From Nitrospiraceae bacterium UBA2166 (GTDB taxonomy: Bacteria > Nitrospirota > Nitrospiria > Nitrospirales > UBA2166): 14,676 bases of DNA. Under the pieces are notes generated by a model, which saw only the letters and a program-made list of their open reading frames with translations, searched no databases and was not told the DNA's origin. The position numbers and the translations under genes were made by a program. The stretch covers positions 619 through 15,294 of the forward strand of contig DCWI01000014.1 in the NCBI GenBank assembly GCA_002328825.1, read 5' to 3'. Of the stretch, positions 1 through 8,248 are shown piece by piece. Every line of letters begins with the position of its first letter. Position 1 is the stretch's first letter.

Positions 1-75
<75 letters not shown>

Positions 76-118
76 TCATACACTAAAAAGTACGATACTA
101 TCACGAAGATATCAGCGT

Positions 119-159
119 GTATCTCAAATAGCACCATGAGCTCATGCCTTGTTAGATAC
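119..159. promoter_or_regulatory. Nested dyad symmetry upstream of treZ
   Basis: The 163 bases between tRNA-Thr and treZ hold no gene. Within them a perfect 12-base palindrome, CATGAGCTCATG (135-146), sits between the inverted arms GTATCT (119-124) and AGATAC (154-159). It could be a regulator-binding site for treZ or an RNA structure. No T-run follows, so it is not an intrinsic terminator. I could not find a convincing -35/-10 pair for treZ here. Confidence 0.25.
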
Positions 160-238
160 CCTTATCATTAAGCACTTCAACTGAGTTATCAGGTAGCGTC
201 GTAAAGACGGTTATGGCATACTAAAGCGTGAGCATTTG

Positions 239-2098
239 ATGGCAACAAATGACTCTTGGCAATTAGACTTGGGAGCCCGCCCCTTGGGTGCTTCTGATGT
301 TTCCTTTCGTGTTTGGGCTCCGTTTGCCCAAACGGTGGCTGTTCAGGATCCTGAACGACATCACGAAACCTTCCCGCTTGAGAAACAGGATTCAGGCTAT
401 TTTCATGGCACAATTTCACTGTCAGGGCCAGGCACGCGATATCAATACGTCTTGGATGGGGGAAAAATTCGCCCAGACCCTGCCTCCCGTTCGCAACCCA
501 ACGGTGTTCACAACCCATCAGAGGTCGTAGCGATTGATGAATTCTACTGGACAGATCAAGATTGGAAAGGCCTGCCACTCGAGAAATTCATCCTGTACGA
601 ACTCCACACAGGCACGTTTACCCACGAAGGAACGTTTGAAGCAATCATCCCATTCCTCGACTACCTCGCAAATGAGGTAGGCATCACAGCGATTGAATTG
701 ATGCCCATCGCGCAATGCCCCGGAACCCGTAACTGGGGATACGATGGAGTCTATCCATTTGCTCCCCACAACAGCTTTGGGGGAGGGCAAGGACTCAAGC
801 AACTAGTGGATGCATGCCACGCACGTCACCTAGCCATCGTCCTTGATGTCGTCTACAACCACCTTGGACCTGAAGGAAACTATCTCGGCGACTTCGGACC
901 TTACTTCACAAACAACTATTCCACACCTTGGGGACAAGCGATCAATTATGATGGACCAGACAGCGATCCGGTCCGCCATTATTTCATTAGCAACGCTCTC
1001 TACTGGATCAGTGAGTACCATATTGACGCTCTCAGACTCGATGCAGTCCACGGTATTTTTGATTGCAGCTCACTCCACATTCTCGAAGAATTGACATCAG
1101 CCGTCCACCAACTCGGAAAGCAACTTGATCGCAACGTGCTCGTAATCGCAGAGAGCGATAGCAATGACGCGAAACTCATACGACACACACACGATGCTGG
1201 ATATGGACTTGACGCTCAATGGAACGATGATTTTCACCATGCGCTACATACCATGCTTACTCACGAAACAACTGGTTATTACGAGGACTTCGGTCATATT
1301 AGCAACCTCTCAACAGCGCTCACCGATGGATTTGTCTATCAGGGCCAGGCCTCCACGTTTCGTAAACGACGCCACGGAAGTCCAACCAAGGGTTGTAACG
1401 CATCACAATTCATTATTTATTCTCAAAACCATGACCAGATTGGAAACCGGCCTGAGGGCGATCGATTGAGCACACTTGTTCCAAACGCAGCATTGAAGGT
1501 TGCAGCAACCTTGGTACTCCTCTCTCCAAATATCCCTCTCATTTTTATGGGAGAAGAGTATGGAGAAACAGCACCATTTCTTTATTTCACCGATCACGCT
1601 GACCTCCAGCTTCGATCTGCAATCCACACTGGACGCCAAGCTGAATACAAAGATTTTGGGTGGCTAGAGACTGGACACAATCCAAACTCTATCTCCACAT
1701 TTGAACATTCTCGAGTTCACCCCGGCATTCAAACTAATACTCAACAACAAGCCATGCTACGATGGTATCATCGGTTGATCAGTCTCAGAAAAAAAATCCC
1801 TGCTCTGGGAGCCTCGACAGGGAAAATGCTTCGCCTATGGACCTTTCCTGAGCAAGTGCTTATCATGCACCGCTGGGCTTCAGAAGGGCCACAGGCAATT
1901 GTGATTTTAGGATTCAACCCTACCTCAACGAAGATCAATATACATGCCCCAAAAGGCACGTGGACACAAGCACTTGATGCCTCATCGGAAAAAAACGGAG
2001 TAGAGAGTCAAACAAATATTCCAAAATCCATTACCATTTGCGCTGAGGGTCAATCTATTCCTATTCCAAGCTTCTCTGCGACAGTATATCTGGCATAA
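239..2098 (+). CDS. treZ: Malto-oligosyltrehalose trehalohydrolase (GH13)
   Basis: The enzyme releases trehalose from the reducing end of maltooligosyl-trehalose, the product of TreY acting on glycogen-like glucans, in the cytoplasm. Numbering from the in-frame TTG at 236, residues 10-100 form an N-terminal beta domain typical of TreZ. The GH13 barrel then shows region I DVVYNH (204-209), region II LRLDAVH with the nucleophile at D269, region III VIAESD with the acid/base at E306, and region IV NHD (398-400). Length (about 619 residues) is normal for the family. TTG at 236 is directly followed by ATG at 239; I prefer ATG, and no strong Shine-Dalgarno decides between them. The partner treY is not in the window. 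TreZ makes a compatible solute, useful against osmotic or drying stress. The family call is secure. Confidence 0.95.
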   Translation: MATNDSWQLDLGARPLGASDVSFRVWAPFAQTVAVQDPERHHETFPLEKQDSGYFHGTISLSGPGTRYQYVLDGGKIRPDPASRSQPNGVHNPSEVVAIDEFYWTDQDWKGLPLEKFILYELHTGTFTHEGTFEAIIPFLDYLANEVGITAIELMPIAQCPGTRNWGYDGVYPFAPHNSFGGGQGLKQLVDACHARHLAIVLDVVYNHLGPEGNYLGDFGPYFTNNYSTPWGQAINYDGPDSDPVRHYFISNALYWISEYHIDALRLDAVHGIFDCSSLHILEELTSAVHQLGKQLDRNVLVIAESDSNDAKLIRHTHDAGYGLDAQWNDDFHHALHTMLTHETTGYYEDFGHISNLSTALTDGFVYQGQASTFRKRRHGSPTKGCNASQFIIYSQNHDQIGNRPEGDRLSTLVPNAALKVAATLVLLSPNIPLIFMGEEYGETAPFLYFTDHADLQLRSAIHTGRQAEYKDFGWLETGHNPNSISTFEHSRVHPGIQTNTQQQAMLRWYHRLISLRKKIPALGASTGKMLRLWTFPEQVLIMHRWASEGPQAIVILGFNPTSTKINIHAPKGTWTQALDASSEKNGVESQTNIPKSITICAEGQSIPIPSFSATVYLA

Positions 2099-2215
2099 TG
2101 TTGAACAGCGATTTCCTATTCAGCAAGAACATAATAGTACAAGAATTTATGCTGACACCACACCCATCCGCAAAGCGGGCTCCAATCCATATTACTAAGT
2201 CATAAGCGGCACACC

Positions 2216-4435
2216 ATGGTTTCACGAAGACGCCTACGAGAAATAATTGACCAATTCGCCAAAGTTATAATCCGAATGGGCGGGATCGGAATAATTTTCA
2301 GCATTCTTGGCGTTTTTGTGTTTCTCGTGTCTCAAGCTATCCCTCTCTTCCTTTCCCCAACAGGCTCTCTAACTCATCAGGTTGATACTAACAACACATC
2401 AACTAACCTCCCACAAACAGAAGTGATTGGTATAGATGCTTACCAATCACTCGCTTATGTCCTCACGCCAAAGTCTCTCTCGTTTCGCCAATTGCCCACA
2501 GGGAATACCTATCCAATCACACTTCCAATGGCACTTAAAGAGGCAAATATCACCGCAGTCGCACAGATGGAAGGAAACACACAGCGATTGGCGCTCGGAA
2601 CCAATGATGGCCACATTATCCCAATGAGCATTCGGTTTCGCTCAGTATTTGATAACACCAGGACACAAAAAACAATTCCTAAAGTGTCTATCAACCCAGC
2701 AGTTACAATTGATCCAACGCACGCACCAATCATTAGATTGGCTTATCAAAATAGTGGTGACAGCATCTCTGCCATTGTCCTCAACAACCAAGGATATCTT
2801 TGGTACGGAGCTTTTCAATATCTCGACCCTGGGTATGAATCAACACACCCTCCCAGCAACCTTTCTCTCCATATCGCCGGAAAGGTCACATCACTTACTC
2901 TTGATGGGACAGGGGAAACATTTGCCGTGGGGACATCCAGGGGTGAACTCTACTATTGGAAAACTCAATACGATAGGCCTCCAGTACTGATCGGAGTTTA
3001 CCAGGTTGCTCCAGCAGGAGTCGCGATCACCGCCCTCGCGTACTTAATTGGAGATCGCTCTCTGATAGTAGGCACCGCGGAGGGAAGCGTATCAGTATGG
3101 ACCGAGTTATCCGGGCCACAAGACCCTACCCGATCACAACTACATGCTATCCACCAATTCACTCCACACTCAACACCCGTCACTGCCATTTCCCCTTCGC
3201 AGCGAAATAAGGGATTCATTACAAGTGATACTACTGGAAATTTACATGTTCACCATTCCACATCAGAACAAACACTTTTACGCATTCCAGGAAATGGCAC
3301 TGCAATCACAGCACTCACCTTCGCACCAAAAGCAAACGGAGCCATAGCGCTCACATCAAATGGCACCCTTATGGCATACAATATCGAAAACCCACACCCC
3401 GAAATCACACTCGAAACACTCTTTAGAAAGGTCTGGTACGAAGGATATGACGAGCCAGAATTTGTATGGCAATCCTCAGGAGCAACTGACGATGTTGAAC
3501 CAAAGTTCAGCCTAACCCCCATTACCATTGGCACACTCAAGGGAACGTTTTATGCCTTACTTCTCGCGGTTCCCATAGCCTTACTCAGCGCGATCTACAC
3601 CTCGATGTTCATGCATCCATCATTGCGCGCCACACTTAAGCCGACTATTGAAATCATGGCAGCATTACCTACTGTCGTATTAGGATTTCTCGCTGGCCTC
3701 TGGCTCGCTCCGCTTATTGAGTACAGTTTTCCATCTTTAGTGGGCATGACAATCGTCGTCCCATGTAGCGTTTTCATTGCGAGTTTGCTCTGGCACCTTC
3801 TGCCAGAGCAAACTCGGAAACGCATGCCCAGCGGTCTGGAAGCACTCATTCTCATTCCGATTATCGGAGGAGCTATCTCACTGTGCTACCTCAATACGCC
3901 ATTCTTTGAACAAGTGTTATTTGGCGGAGACTATAAAAAATGGCTTGATACGTCACTAGGACTGTCATATGACCAGCGCAATGCTATTATCATTGGATTA
4001 GTAATGGGCTTCGCCATTATCCCAATTATCTATAGCATCTCAGAAGAAGCTCTCTCAAATGTTCCAAAACGCCTTATCTCAGCATCACTTGGCCTTGGAG
4101 CCACTCCATGGCAAACCTTGACACGCCTTGTACTCGTGGCTGCAGCCCCTGGGATTTTTGCGGCTATTATGATGGGGTTTGGTCGAGCCGTCGGTGAGAC
4201 GATGATTGTCCTCATGGCCGCGGGCAATACACCTATCATGGACATGAATCCATTCAATGGTTTCCGAACGCTTGCGGCAAATATCGCAGTGGAAATTCCT
4301 GAGGCTCCACATGGAGGCACCTTATATCGCACGTTGTTCATCGCGGCACTTCTTCTCTTTATGATGACTTTTGTAGTCAATACGATCGCCGAAGTGATTC
4401 GGCAGCGATTGCGTAAACAGTACAGCCAGTTCTGA
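2216..4435 (+). CDS. pstC: Phosphate ABC transporter permease PstC, long form with periplasmic propeller-like region
   Basis: This is one of the two inner-membrane permease subunits of the high-affinity phosphate importer. At 739 residues it is more than twice the usual ~300. A membrane segment lies at about 18-46. Then comes a large, probably periplasmic region of nearly 400 residues with about six repeated beta-strand units ending in patterns such as VGTSRGELYYWK and GTAEGSVSVWTE; the clearest four span about 220-391 and look like WD40-type blades. The permease domain runs from about 438 to the end, with the ABC-binding (EAA-like) loop around 607-640 containing SEEALSNVP and ASLGLGATPW, followed by GRAVGETM. 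Long PstC proteins with such an insertion are known in Gammaproteobacteria. It lies 117 bases after treZ and 147 before pstA. PstC identity is secure; the role of the extra domain is not. Confidence 0.9.
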   Translation: MVSRRRLREIIDQFAKVIIRMGGIGIIFSILGVFVFLVSQAIPLFLSPTGSLTHQVDTNNTSTNLPQTEVIGIDAYQSLAYVLTPKSLSFRQLPTGNTYPITLPMALKEANITAVAQMEGNTQRLALGTNDGHIIPMSIRFRSVFDNTRTQKTIPKVSINPAVTIDPTHAPIIRLAYQNSGDSISAIVLNNQGYLWYGAFQYLDPGYESTHPPSNLSLHIAGKVTSLTLDGTGETFAVGTSRGELYYWKTQYDRPPVLIGVYQVAPAGVAITALAYLIGDRSLIVGTAEGSVSVWTELSGPQDPTRSQLHAIHQFTPHSTPVTAISPSQRNKGFITSDTTGNLHVHHSTSEQTLLRIPGNGTAITALTFAPKANGAIALTSNGTLMAYNIENPHPEITLETLFRKVWYEGYDEPEFVWQSSGATDDVEPKFSLTPITIGTLKGTFYALLLAVPIALLSAIYTSMFMHPSLRATLKPTIEIMAALPTVVLGFLAGLWLAPLIEYSFPSLVGMTIVVPCSVFIASLLWHLLPEQTRKRMPSGLEALILIPIIGGAISLCYLNTPFFEQVLFGGDYKKWLDTSLGLSYDQRNAIIIGLVMGFAIIPIIYSISEEALSNVPKRLISASLGLGATPWQTLTRLVLVAAAPGIFAAIMMGFGRAVGETMIVLMAAGNTPIMDMNPFNGFRTLAANIAVEIPEAPHGGTLYRTLFIAALLLFMMTFVVNTIAEVIRQRLRKQYSQF

Positions 4436-4582
4436 GAACCCAATGCAAATCACCATTTTAAACACCTCGCTACATCACAATACTCATGCACATTCTATGC
4501 ATTGCACTGGTTCACCCATAGCTTGCGTTCAAAAGCATACACTCGTTTATTTTTCAAATAATTCTGAAGGCAGATATACATA

Positions 4583-6238
4583 ATGAAAACATGGTTCAGA
4601 AAAATTCTTGCCTCAGGTGACTTGTTCATTTGGGCTAGTGGCGCAGGCCTCTCTATTGCTCTACTCATGGTTATCGGACTTGTGGTTCTAGTCGGCATCA
4701 ATGGATTGGGATTTTTCTGGACTTCAAACGTGTGGGAACTGACGCTTGATGATGGAACACACGTCATTGGAGAACTTACAGGATCCGAACAGATTCCAAA
4801 ATCTGTTACCCCGGAGTACCCACAGGGAAAGACGAGGATTCAAGTGAAAACCGGAAATCGAGATCTTTACGGACAAGATTTCCGATGGATTGACGAAACT
4901 CGTATTGTCACAAGGACAACTCCTTCCGATATTGTACTACTGGAACGACGAGAATGGGGGAATATGTACGCGCGCATTCAGGCGATCCACTCGCAAAGTT
5001 TTCCCATTGCCTCAGGAGGAGACGCCGCATGGCATGCCCTCCTACCACTCATCGACAATGCCACCATGCTACACACCAAAATTCGCCATATTGAGCACGG
5101 GGAAATAAGCGATCTTAGTAACACAATTACACAAGCTCGACTGAAAATTAAAAAACTTGAGTTTTCTCTGCCTCAAGGGCAGAGGCTTCAAGACACCAAC
5201 CCCGAACGCTATACACAACTATACACCACCATCCACGATGCAGAGTTACAACACAATAAGCATATCTCTTCATTGGAAAAATTATATGTCGATTTGAACA
5301 CCTATACCGCCATTTTCATTGACAGCAGTGGTCTTGAGACACCCCTGTCTATCGGGAATATCATTCGTGCACTGCGCCCGAATTCAATGAACTTCTCCGA
5401 AAAACTATGGCACTACATCGTCAAAGTATGGGAAGTTTTGACCACCGAACCCCGGGAAGCCAATACTGAGGGTGGCCTTTTCCCAGCGATTATTGGAACG
5501 GTAATGATGGTGCTAGTCACGAGCATCATCGTAGTTCCGGTTGGAGTGATTACCGCATTGTACCTCAGCGAATACGCCCGACAAGGTGTCATCGTAAAGA
5601 TCGTCAGAATCGCAATCAATAACCTCGCCGGTATCCCATCAATAGTAATTGGAATATTTGGGCTTGGATTCTTTATCTACGCCGTTGGAGGAACAATTGA
5701 CACATTCTTTTTTGCTGAGACCCTTCCTAATCCAACCTTTGGAACCGGAGGCCTGTTGTGGGCATCCCTCACGCTCGCACTCCTAACCGTACCAGTAGCC
5801 ATTGTTTCAACAGAAGAAGGATTATCCTCTGTGCCACGTGACTATCGGGAAGCCTCACTAGGACTAGGAGCTACAAAATTTGAAACTATATGGCATGTTG
5901 TACTCCCAATCGCAATGCCAGGAATTTTGACTGGATTCATCCTTGCCATTGCCAGAGCAACCGGCGAAGTTGCACCACTAATGCTGACCGGAGTCGTTAA
6001 ATTAGCTCCAGAGCTTCCAGTAGATACGATTTTTCCGTTTGTGCACCTCGAGAGAAAATTTATGCATCTTGGATTTCATATCTATGATGTGGGATTTCAA
6101 TCGCCAAACGTCGAAGCCGCTATGCCAATGATTTACGTCACAACTTTAGTCCTACTGATCATCGTCGTCACGCTAAACCTGCTCGCCATAGCACTTCGTC
6201 AACGTCTTCGAAGAAAATATGCCGGATCTACAGTCTAA
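4583..6238 (+). CDS. pstA: Phosphate ABC transporter permease PstA, long form with periplasmic coiled coil
   Basis: This is the second permease subunit, expected to pair with PstC and bind PstB at the cytoplasmic face. It has 551 residues against about 300 in the classic form. One membrane segment lies at about 14-44. A soluble, probably periplasmic region (about 45-290) follows; residues about 152-242 are rich in charged heptads and look like a helical hairpin or coiled coil. The permease domain starts near 297, and the EAA-like loop near 410-440 contains EEGLSSVP and ASLGLGAT, followed by ARATGEVAPL. The 147-base gap to pstC and 198-base gap to pstB are wide for a pst operon, so extra promoters are possible. 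The start at ATG 4583 has a GAAGG stretch upstream at somewhat long spacing. Confidence 0.93.
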   Translation: MKTWFRKILASGDLFIWASGAGLSIALLMVIGLVVLVGINGLGFFWTSNVWELTLDDGTHVIGELTGSEQIPKSVTPEYPQGKTRIQVKTGNRDLYGQDFRWIDETRIVTRTTPSDIVLLERREWGNMYARIQAIHSQSFPIASGGDAAWHALLPLIDNATMLHTKIRHIEHGEISDLSNTITQARLKIKKLEFSLPQGQRLQDTNPERYTQLYTTIHDAELQHNKHISSLEKLYVDLNTYTAIFIDSSGLETPLSIGNIIRALRPNSMNFSEKLWHYIVKVWEVLTTEPREANTEGGLFPAIIGTVMMVLVTSIIVVPVGVITALYLSEYARQGVIVKIVRIAINNLAGIPSIVIGIFGLGFFIYAVGGTIDTFFFAETLPNPTFGTGGLLWASLTLALLTVPVAIVSTEEGLSSVPRDYREASLGLGATKFETIWHVVLPIAMPGILTGFILAIARATGEVAPLMLTGVVKLAPELPVDTIFPFVHLERKFMHLGFHIYDVGFQSPNVEAAMPMIYVTTLVLLIIVVTLNLLAIALRQRLRRKYAGSTV

Positions 6239-6342
6239 AAAATCGTGGAACCTCAATACTTTTCAAAACCCTCTTCTCCCACAGAAAAGGCTTACATCTC
6301 CAGAGAAAAAACAAGATGTTCAAAAACATCCATTCAGCAATG

Positions 6343-6363
6343 CCGTAACCATCCGTCATACGG
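6343..6363 (+). promoter_or_regulatory. Possible Pho-box-like element before pstB
   Basis: The pstA-pstB gap (6239-6436) has no convincing gene. It holds CCGTAAC (6343-6349) and CCGTCAT (6353-6359), a direct repeat offset by 10 bases that resembles two degenerate PhoB half-sites (consensus CTGTCAT, usual offset 11). The same bases form an inverted repeat CCGTA/TACGG (6343-6347 and 6359-6363). The 10-base offset and the poor first half make this weak. If real, it would give pstB its own phosphate-controlled promoter. Confidence 0.2.
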
Positions 6364-6436
6364 AACACATGAGCACGATAACGGGCCAAGAACACCACCG
6401 ATGTTTTTTTTCACCCCATTGTTAGGTACATAAGCG

Positions 6437-7267
6437 ATGCCACCAGAAAACATACGACCTCACGAACACATTGACGAACAAACCGCCCCATTGATTCAAA
6501 AAATTGACAGGAAAAACCTAAAAATACTCATACAAGATGTAAATTTCTTTTATGGGAACACCCAAGCTCTATGGACAATAAATTTAGCTATTCCAACACA
6601 ACAAATCACCGCATTGATCGGGCCTTCAGGATGCGGGAAATCAACCCTTCTTCGATGCCTGAATCGCCTAAATGACTTGATTGATGGGACGCGTCTGGAG
6701 GGAAAGATTCTTCTCGATAACATTGATATTTACGACCCCAACCTCGATATCACAGATCTGCGAAAACGCGTTGGGATGGTATTTCAACGGTCAAATCCGT
6801 TCCCAAAATCAATCTACGAAAACGCAGTCTATGGTCCACGTCTGCAAGGAATTAACAACCGATCCGAATTGGATATTATTGCGGAAAAAAGTTTAACAGA
6901 AGCTGGACTCTGGAATGAAGTTAAGGATCGATTAAGGAAAAGCGCGTTGGGACTATCCGGCGGGCAGCAACAACGCCTGTGTATTGCCAGAGCACTAGCG
7001 GTCGAACCAAACGTCTTGCTTATGGACGAACCCTGTTCGTCCCTTGACCCTATTGCGACAGGAAAAATAGAAGAGTTGCTCTTTTCACTCAAAGAAACAC
7101 TCACAATTATTATTGTGACTCACAATATGCAGCAAGCCTCCCGGATCTCAGATCATACGGGATTTCTTCTGATGGGAGAACTGGTCGAATTTGGGAAGAC
7201 GACAACGATCTTTACTATCCCAACCGATACTCGAACAGAAGATTACATCACCGGTCGATTTGGATAG
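6437..7267 (+). CDS. pstB: Phosphate import ATP-binding protein PstB
   Basis: This is the cytoplasmic ATPase that powers PstC/PstA, present as a homodimer. All ABC motifs are intact in order: Walker A GPSGCGKST (62-70), Q-loop Gln117 in MVFQRSNPFPKSIYENAVYG (the segment typical of PstB), signature LSGGQ (173-177), Walker B VLLMDEP (193-199) and H-loop His229 in VTHNMQQASR. The length of 276 residues is normal, with about 30 extra N-terminal residues before the first strand. The start at ATG 6437 has a short AGG about 10 bases upstream. pstS and phoU, which often accompany these genes, are not seen. The gene ends four bases from the convergent pcm gene, with no terminator hairpin between them. 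Confidence 0.96.
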   Translation: MPPENIRPHEHIDEQTAPLIQKIDRKNLKILIQDVNFFYGNTQALWTINLAIPTQQITALIGPSGCGKSTLLRCLNRLNDLIDGTRLEGKILLDNIDIYDPNLDITDLRKRVGMVFQRSNPFPKSIYENAVYGPRLQGINNRSELDIIAEKSLTEAGLWNEVKDRLRKSALGLSGGQQQRLCIARALAVEPNVLLMDEPCSSLDPIATGKIEELLFSLKETLTIIIVTHNMQQASRISDHTGFLLMGELVEFGKTTTIFTIPTDTRTEDYITGRFG

Positions 7268-7271
7268 CCCA

Positions 7272-7955
7272 TTATTCCATGCGTTTATCCACTTCACCAG
7301 TAAGAGGCACAAAGCGAACACTACTGATTTTTGAATCTTTAAACTCTCCTCCAATCTTCTCTCCCAACATAAGATCTTGAGATTGGCTTGTATCCCCAAC
7401 AGGCATGATCAAGCGCCCGTCTTCCTTAAGTTGTTCAATGAGCGATACAGGAATATGATCTGCCGCCGCGGTGACAATAATCTTGTCGAAGGGAGAGAAC
7501 TCCTCCCATCCTCTATACCCATCACCATGCTTAACCCTGACCGCTGTATAGCCAAGGCTCTCTAATGACGACCGCGCTAGATTCGCTAACTCCTTCCTAA
7601 TCTCAATGGAATAGACTTGATCTGTAAGTGTGGCCAGAATGGCCGATTGGTATCCCGACCCAGTACCTATCTCCAACACTTTTTCTCCATACCTGACACT
7701 AAGGTACTGGGTCATTAACGCCACAACATAAGGCTGAGAAATAGTCTGTCCATGGCCAATAGACAATGGTTGGTCTGCATACGCCACATCCCAGTATTGC
7801 CGTGGGACAAAACAATGCCGTGGAACGAGAGACATAACACGAAGAGTAGGAATATCGGTGATGTCACGAGTGACAAGATCTTGTTCGACCATTTGAACGC
7901 GCAATTCACCGAACAAATCATGCTCAGCTTTGGAGATCGTACAGAAAGTTATCAT
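7272..7955 (-). CDS. pcm: Protein-L-isoaspartate O-methyltransferase
   Basis: The enzyme methylates L-isoaspartyl residues in aged proteins with S-adenosylmethionine, starting their repair. With the start chosen here it has 227 residues, close to the usual 205-230. Visible motifs are SIGHGQTISQPYVVALM (65-81, substrate and methyl-donor region typical of Pcm), SAM motif I VLEIGTGSG (93-101), and PFDKIIVTAAADHIP (155-169). The start is fixed by a good Shine-Dalgarno AGGAG (plus-strand CTCCT at 7964-7968) eight bases before ATG 7955. The frame stays open further upstream into tRNA-Asn but has no usable start codon before the tRNA. That upstream stretch encodes a hydrophobic, signal-peptide-like sequence, so an older exported form is conceivable. 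The gene lies 108 bases downstream of tRNA-Asn on the same strand and may share its transcript. Confidence 0.93.
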   Translation of the reverse strand: MITFCTISKAEHDLFGELRVQMVEQDLVTRDITDIPTLRVMSLVPRHCFVPRQYWDVAYADQPLSIGHGQTISQPYVVALMTQYLSVRYGEKVLEIGTGSGYQSAILATLTDQVYSIEIRKELANLARSSLESLGYTAVRVKHGDGYRGWEEFSPFDKIIVTAAADHIPVSLIEQLKEDGRLIMPVGDTSQSQDLMLGEKIGGEFKDSKISSVRFVPLTGEVDKRME

Positions 7956-8063
7956 CCCAGAAACTCCTAGAAGAAGGACAGAGAAAAACGTCCTATGAGA
8001 GACACAAACGTGCCCACAAAAAACACTGAAGTGCCCTCTATACGAACCAGAGAAAAAAAGAAA

Positions 8064-8139
8064 TGGCTCCCCGGGCAGGGCTCGAACCTGCGACAAGTCG
8101 GTTAACAGCCGACTGCTCTACCAACTGAGCTACCGGGGA
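8064..8139 (-). tRNA. tRNA-Asn (anticodon GTT)
   Basis: On the minus strand the acceptor arms TCCCCGG/CCGGGGA pair fully. The D stem is GCTC/GAGC, the anticodon stem is GTCGG/CCGAC around the loop CTGTTAA (anticodon GTT), and the T arm GCAGG/CCTGC encloses TTCGAGC. Discriminator G and the 3' CCA (plus-strand 8064-8066) are encoded. No strong terminator follows: downstream there is a T-rich stretch and a 3-bp CAC/GTG hairpin before six T. Confidence 0.97.
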
Positions 8140-8170
8140 AAATTATGTGCAAGAGATTTTTGAGGCCCGG

Positions 8171-8199
8171 AGTATACTCGAAATAGAACCGCGGGTCTA
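8171..8199 (-). promoter_or_regulatory. Promoter of tRNA-Asn
   Basis: Reading the minus strand, TAGACC (-35; plus-strand 8194-8199) is followed after exactly 17 bases by TATACT (-10; 8171-8176). Transcription would start near 8164, giving a leader of about 25 bases before the tRNA. The bases just after the -10 are G/C-rich (CCGGGCC), a discriminator type often found in stringently controlled stable-RNA promoters. Confidence 0.6.
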
Positions 8200-8220
8200 C
8201 GAAGTTAGCATGAACCTACG

Positions 8221-8248
8221 AAAAAAGGTGCAAAATACTGAACACTTT
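8221..8248 (-). terminator. Weak intrinsic terminator of the oxidoreductase operon
   Basis: On the minus strand AAAGTG (8248-8243, overlapping the stop codon) can pair with CACCTTT (8230-8224) with one bulged C and a 12-base loop, and three more T follow (8223-8221). The stem is short and A/T-rich, so termination is uncertain and read-through into tRNA-Asn is possible. Confidence 0.3.

Noticed and set aside
2168..2178. CCGC/GCGG hairpin between treZ and pstC
   Set aside because: Only four pairs and no T-run, so it is not a supported terminator.
4436..4582. pstC-pstA gap checked for a small gene or promoter
   Set aside because: No open frame with a ribosome binding site and no good -35/-10 pair; only scattered TGCA repeats.
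6219..6425. 68-codon open frame overlapping the end of pstA
   Set aside because: Low-complexity polar product with an implausible ending, no good ribosome binding site and no recognisable family; more likely chance in the gap.
6245..6433. GTG-started 62-codon frame just before pstB, in the pstB frame
   Set aside because: Ends with a stop immediately before the pstB start, has no Shine-Dalgarno and no PstB-like sequence, so it is not an N-terminal extension.
7956..8096. Longer pcm start at TTG 8096
   Set aside because: It lies inside tRNA-Asn; its first residues are translated tRNA sequence, and ATG 7955 has a strong Shine-Dalgarno.
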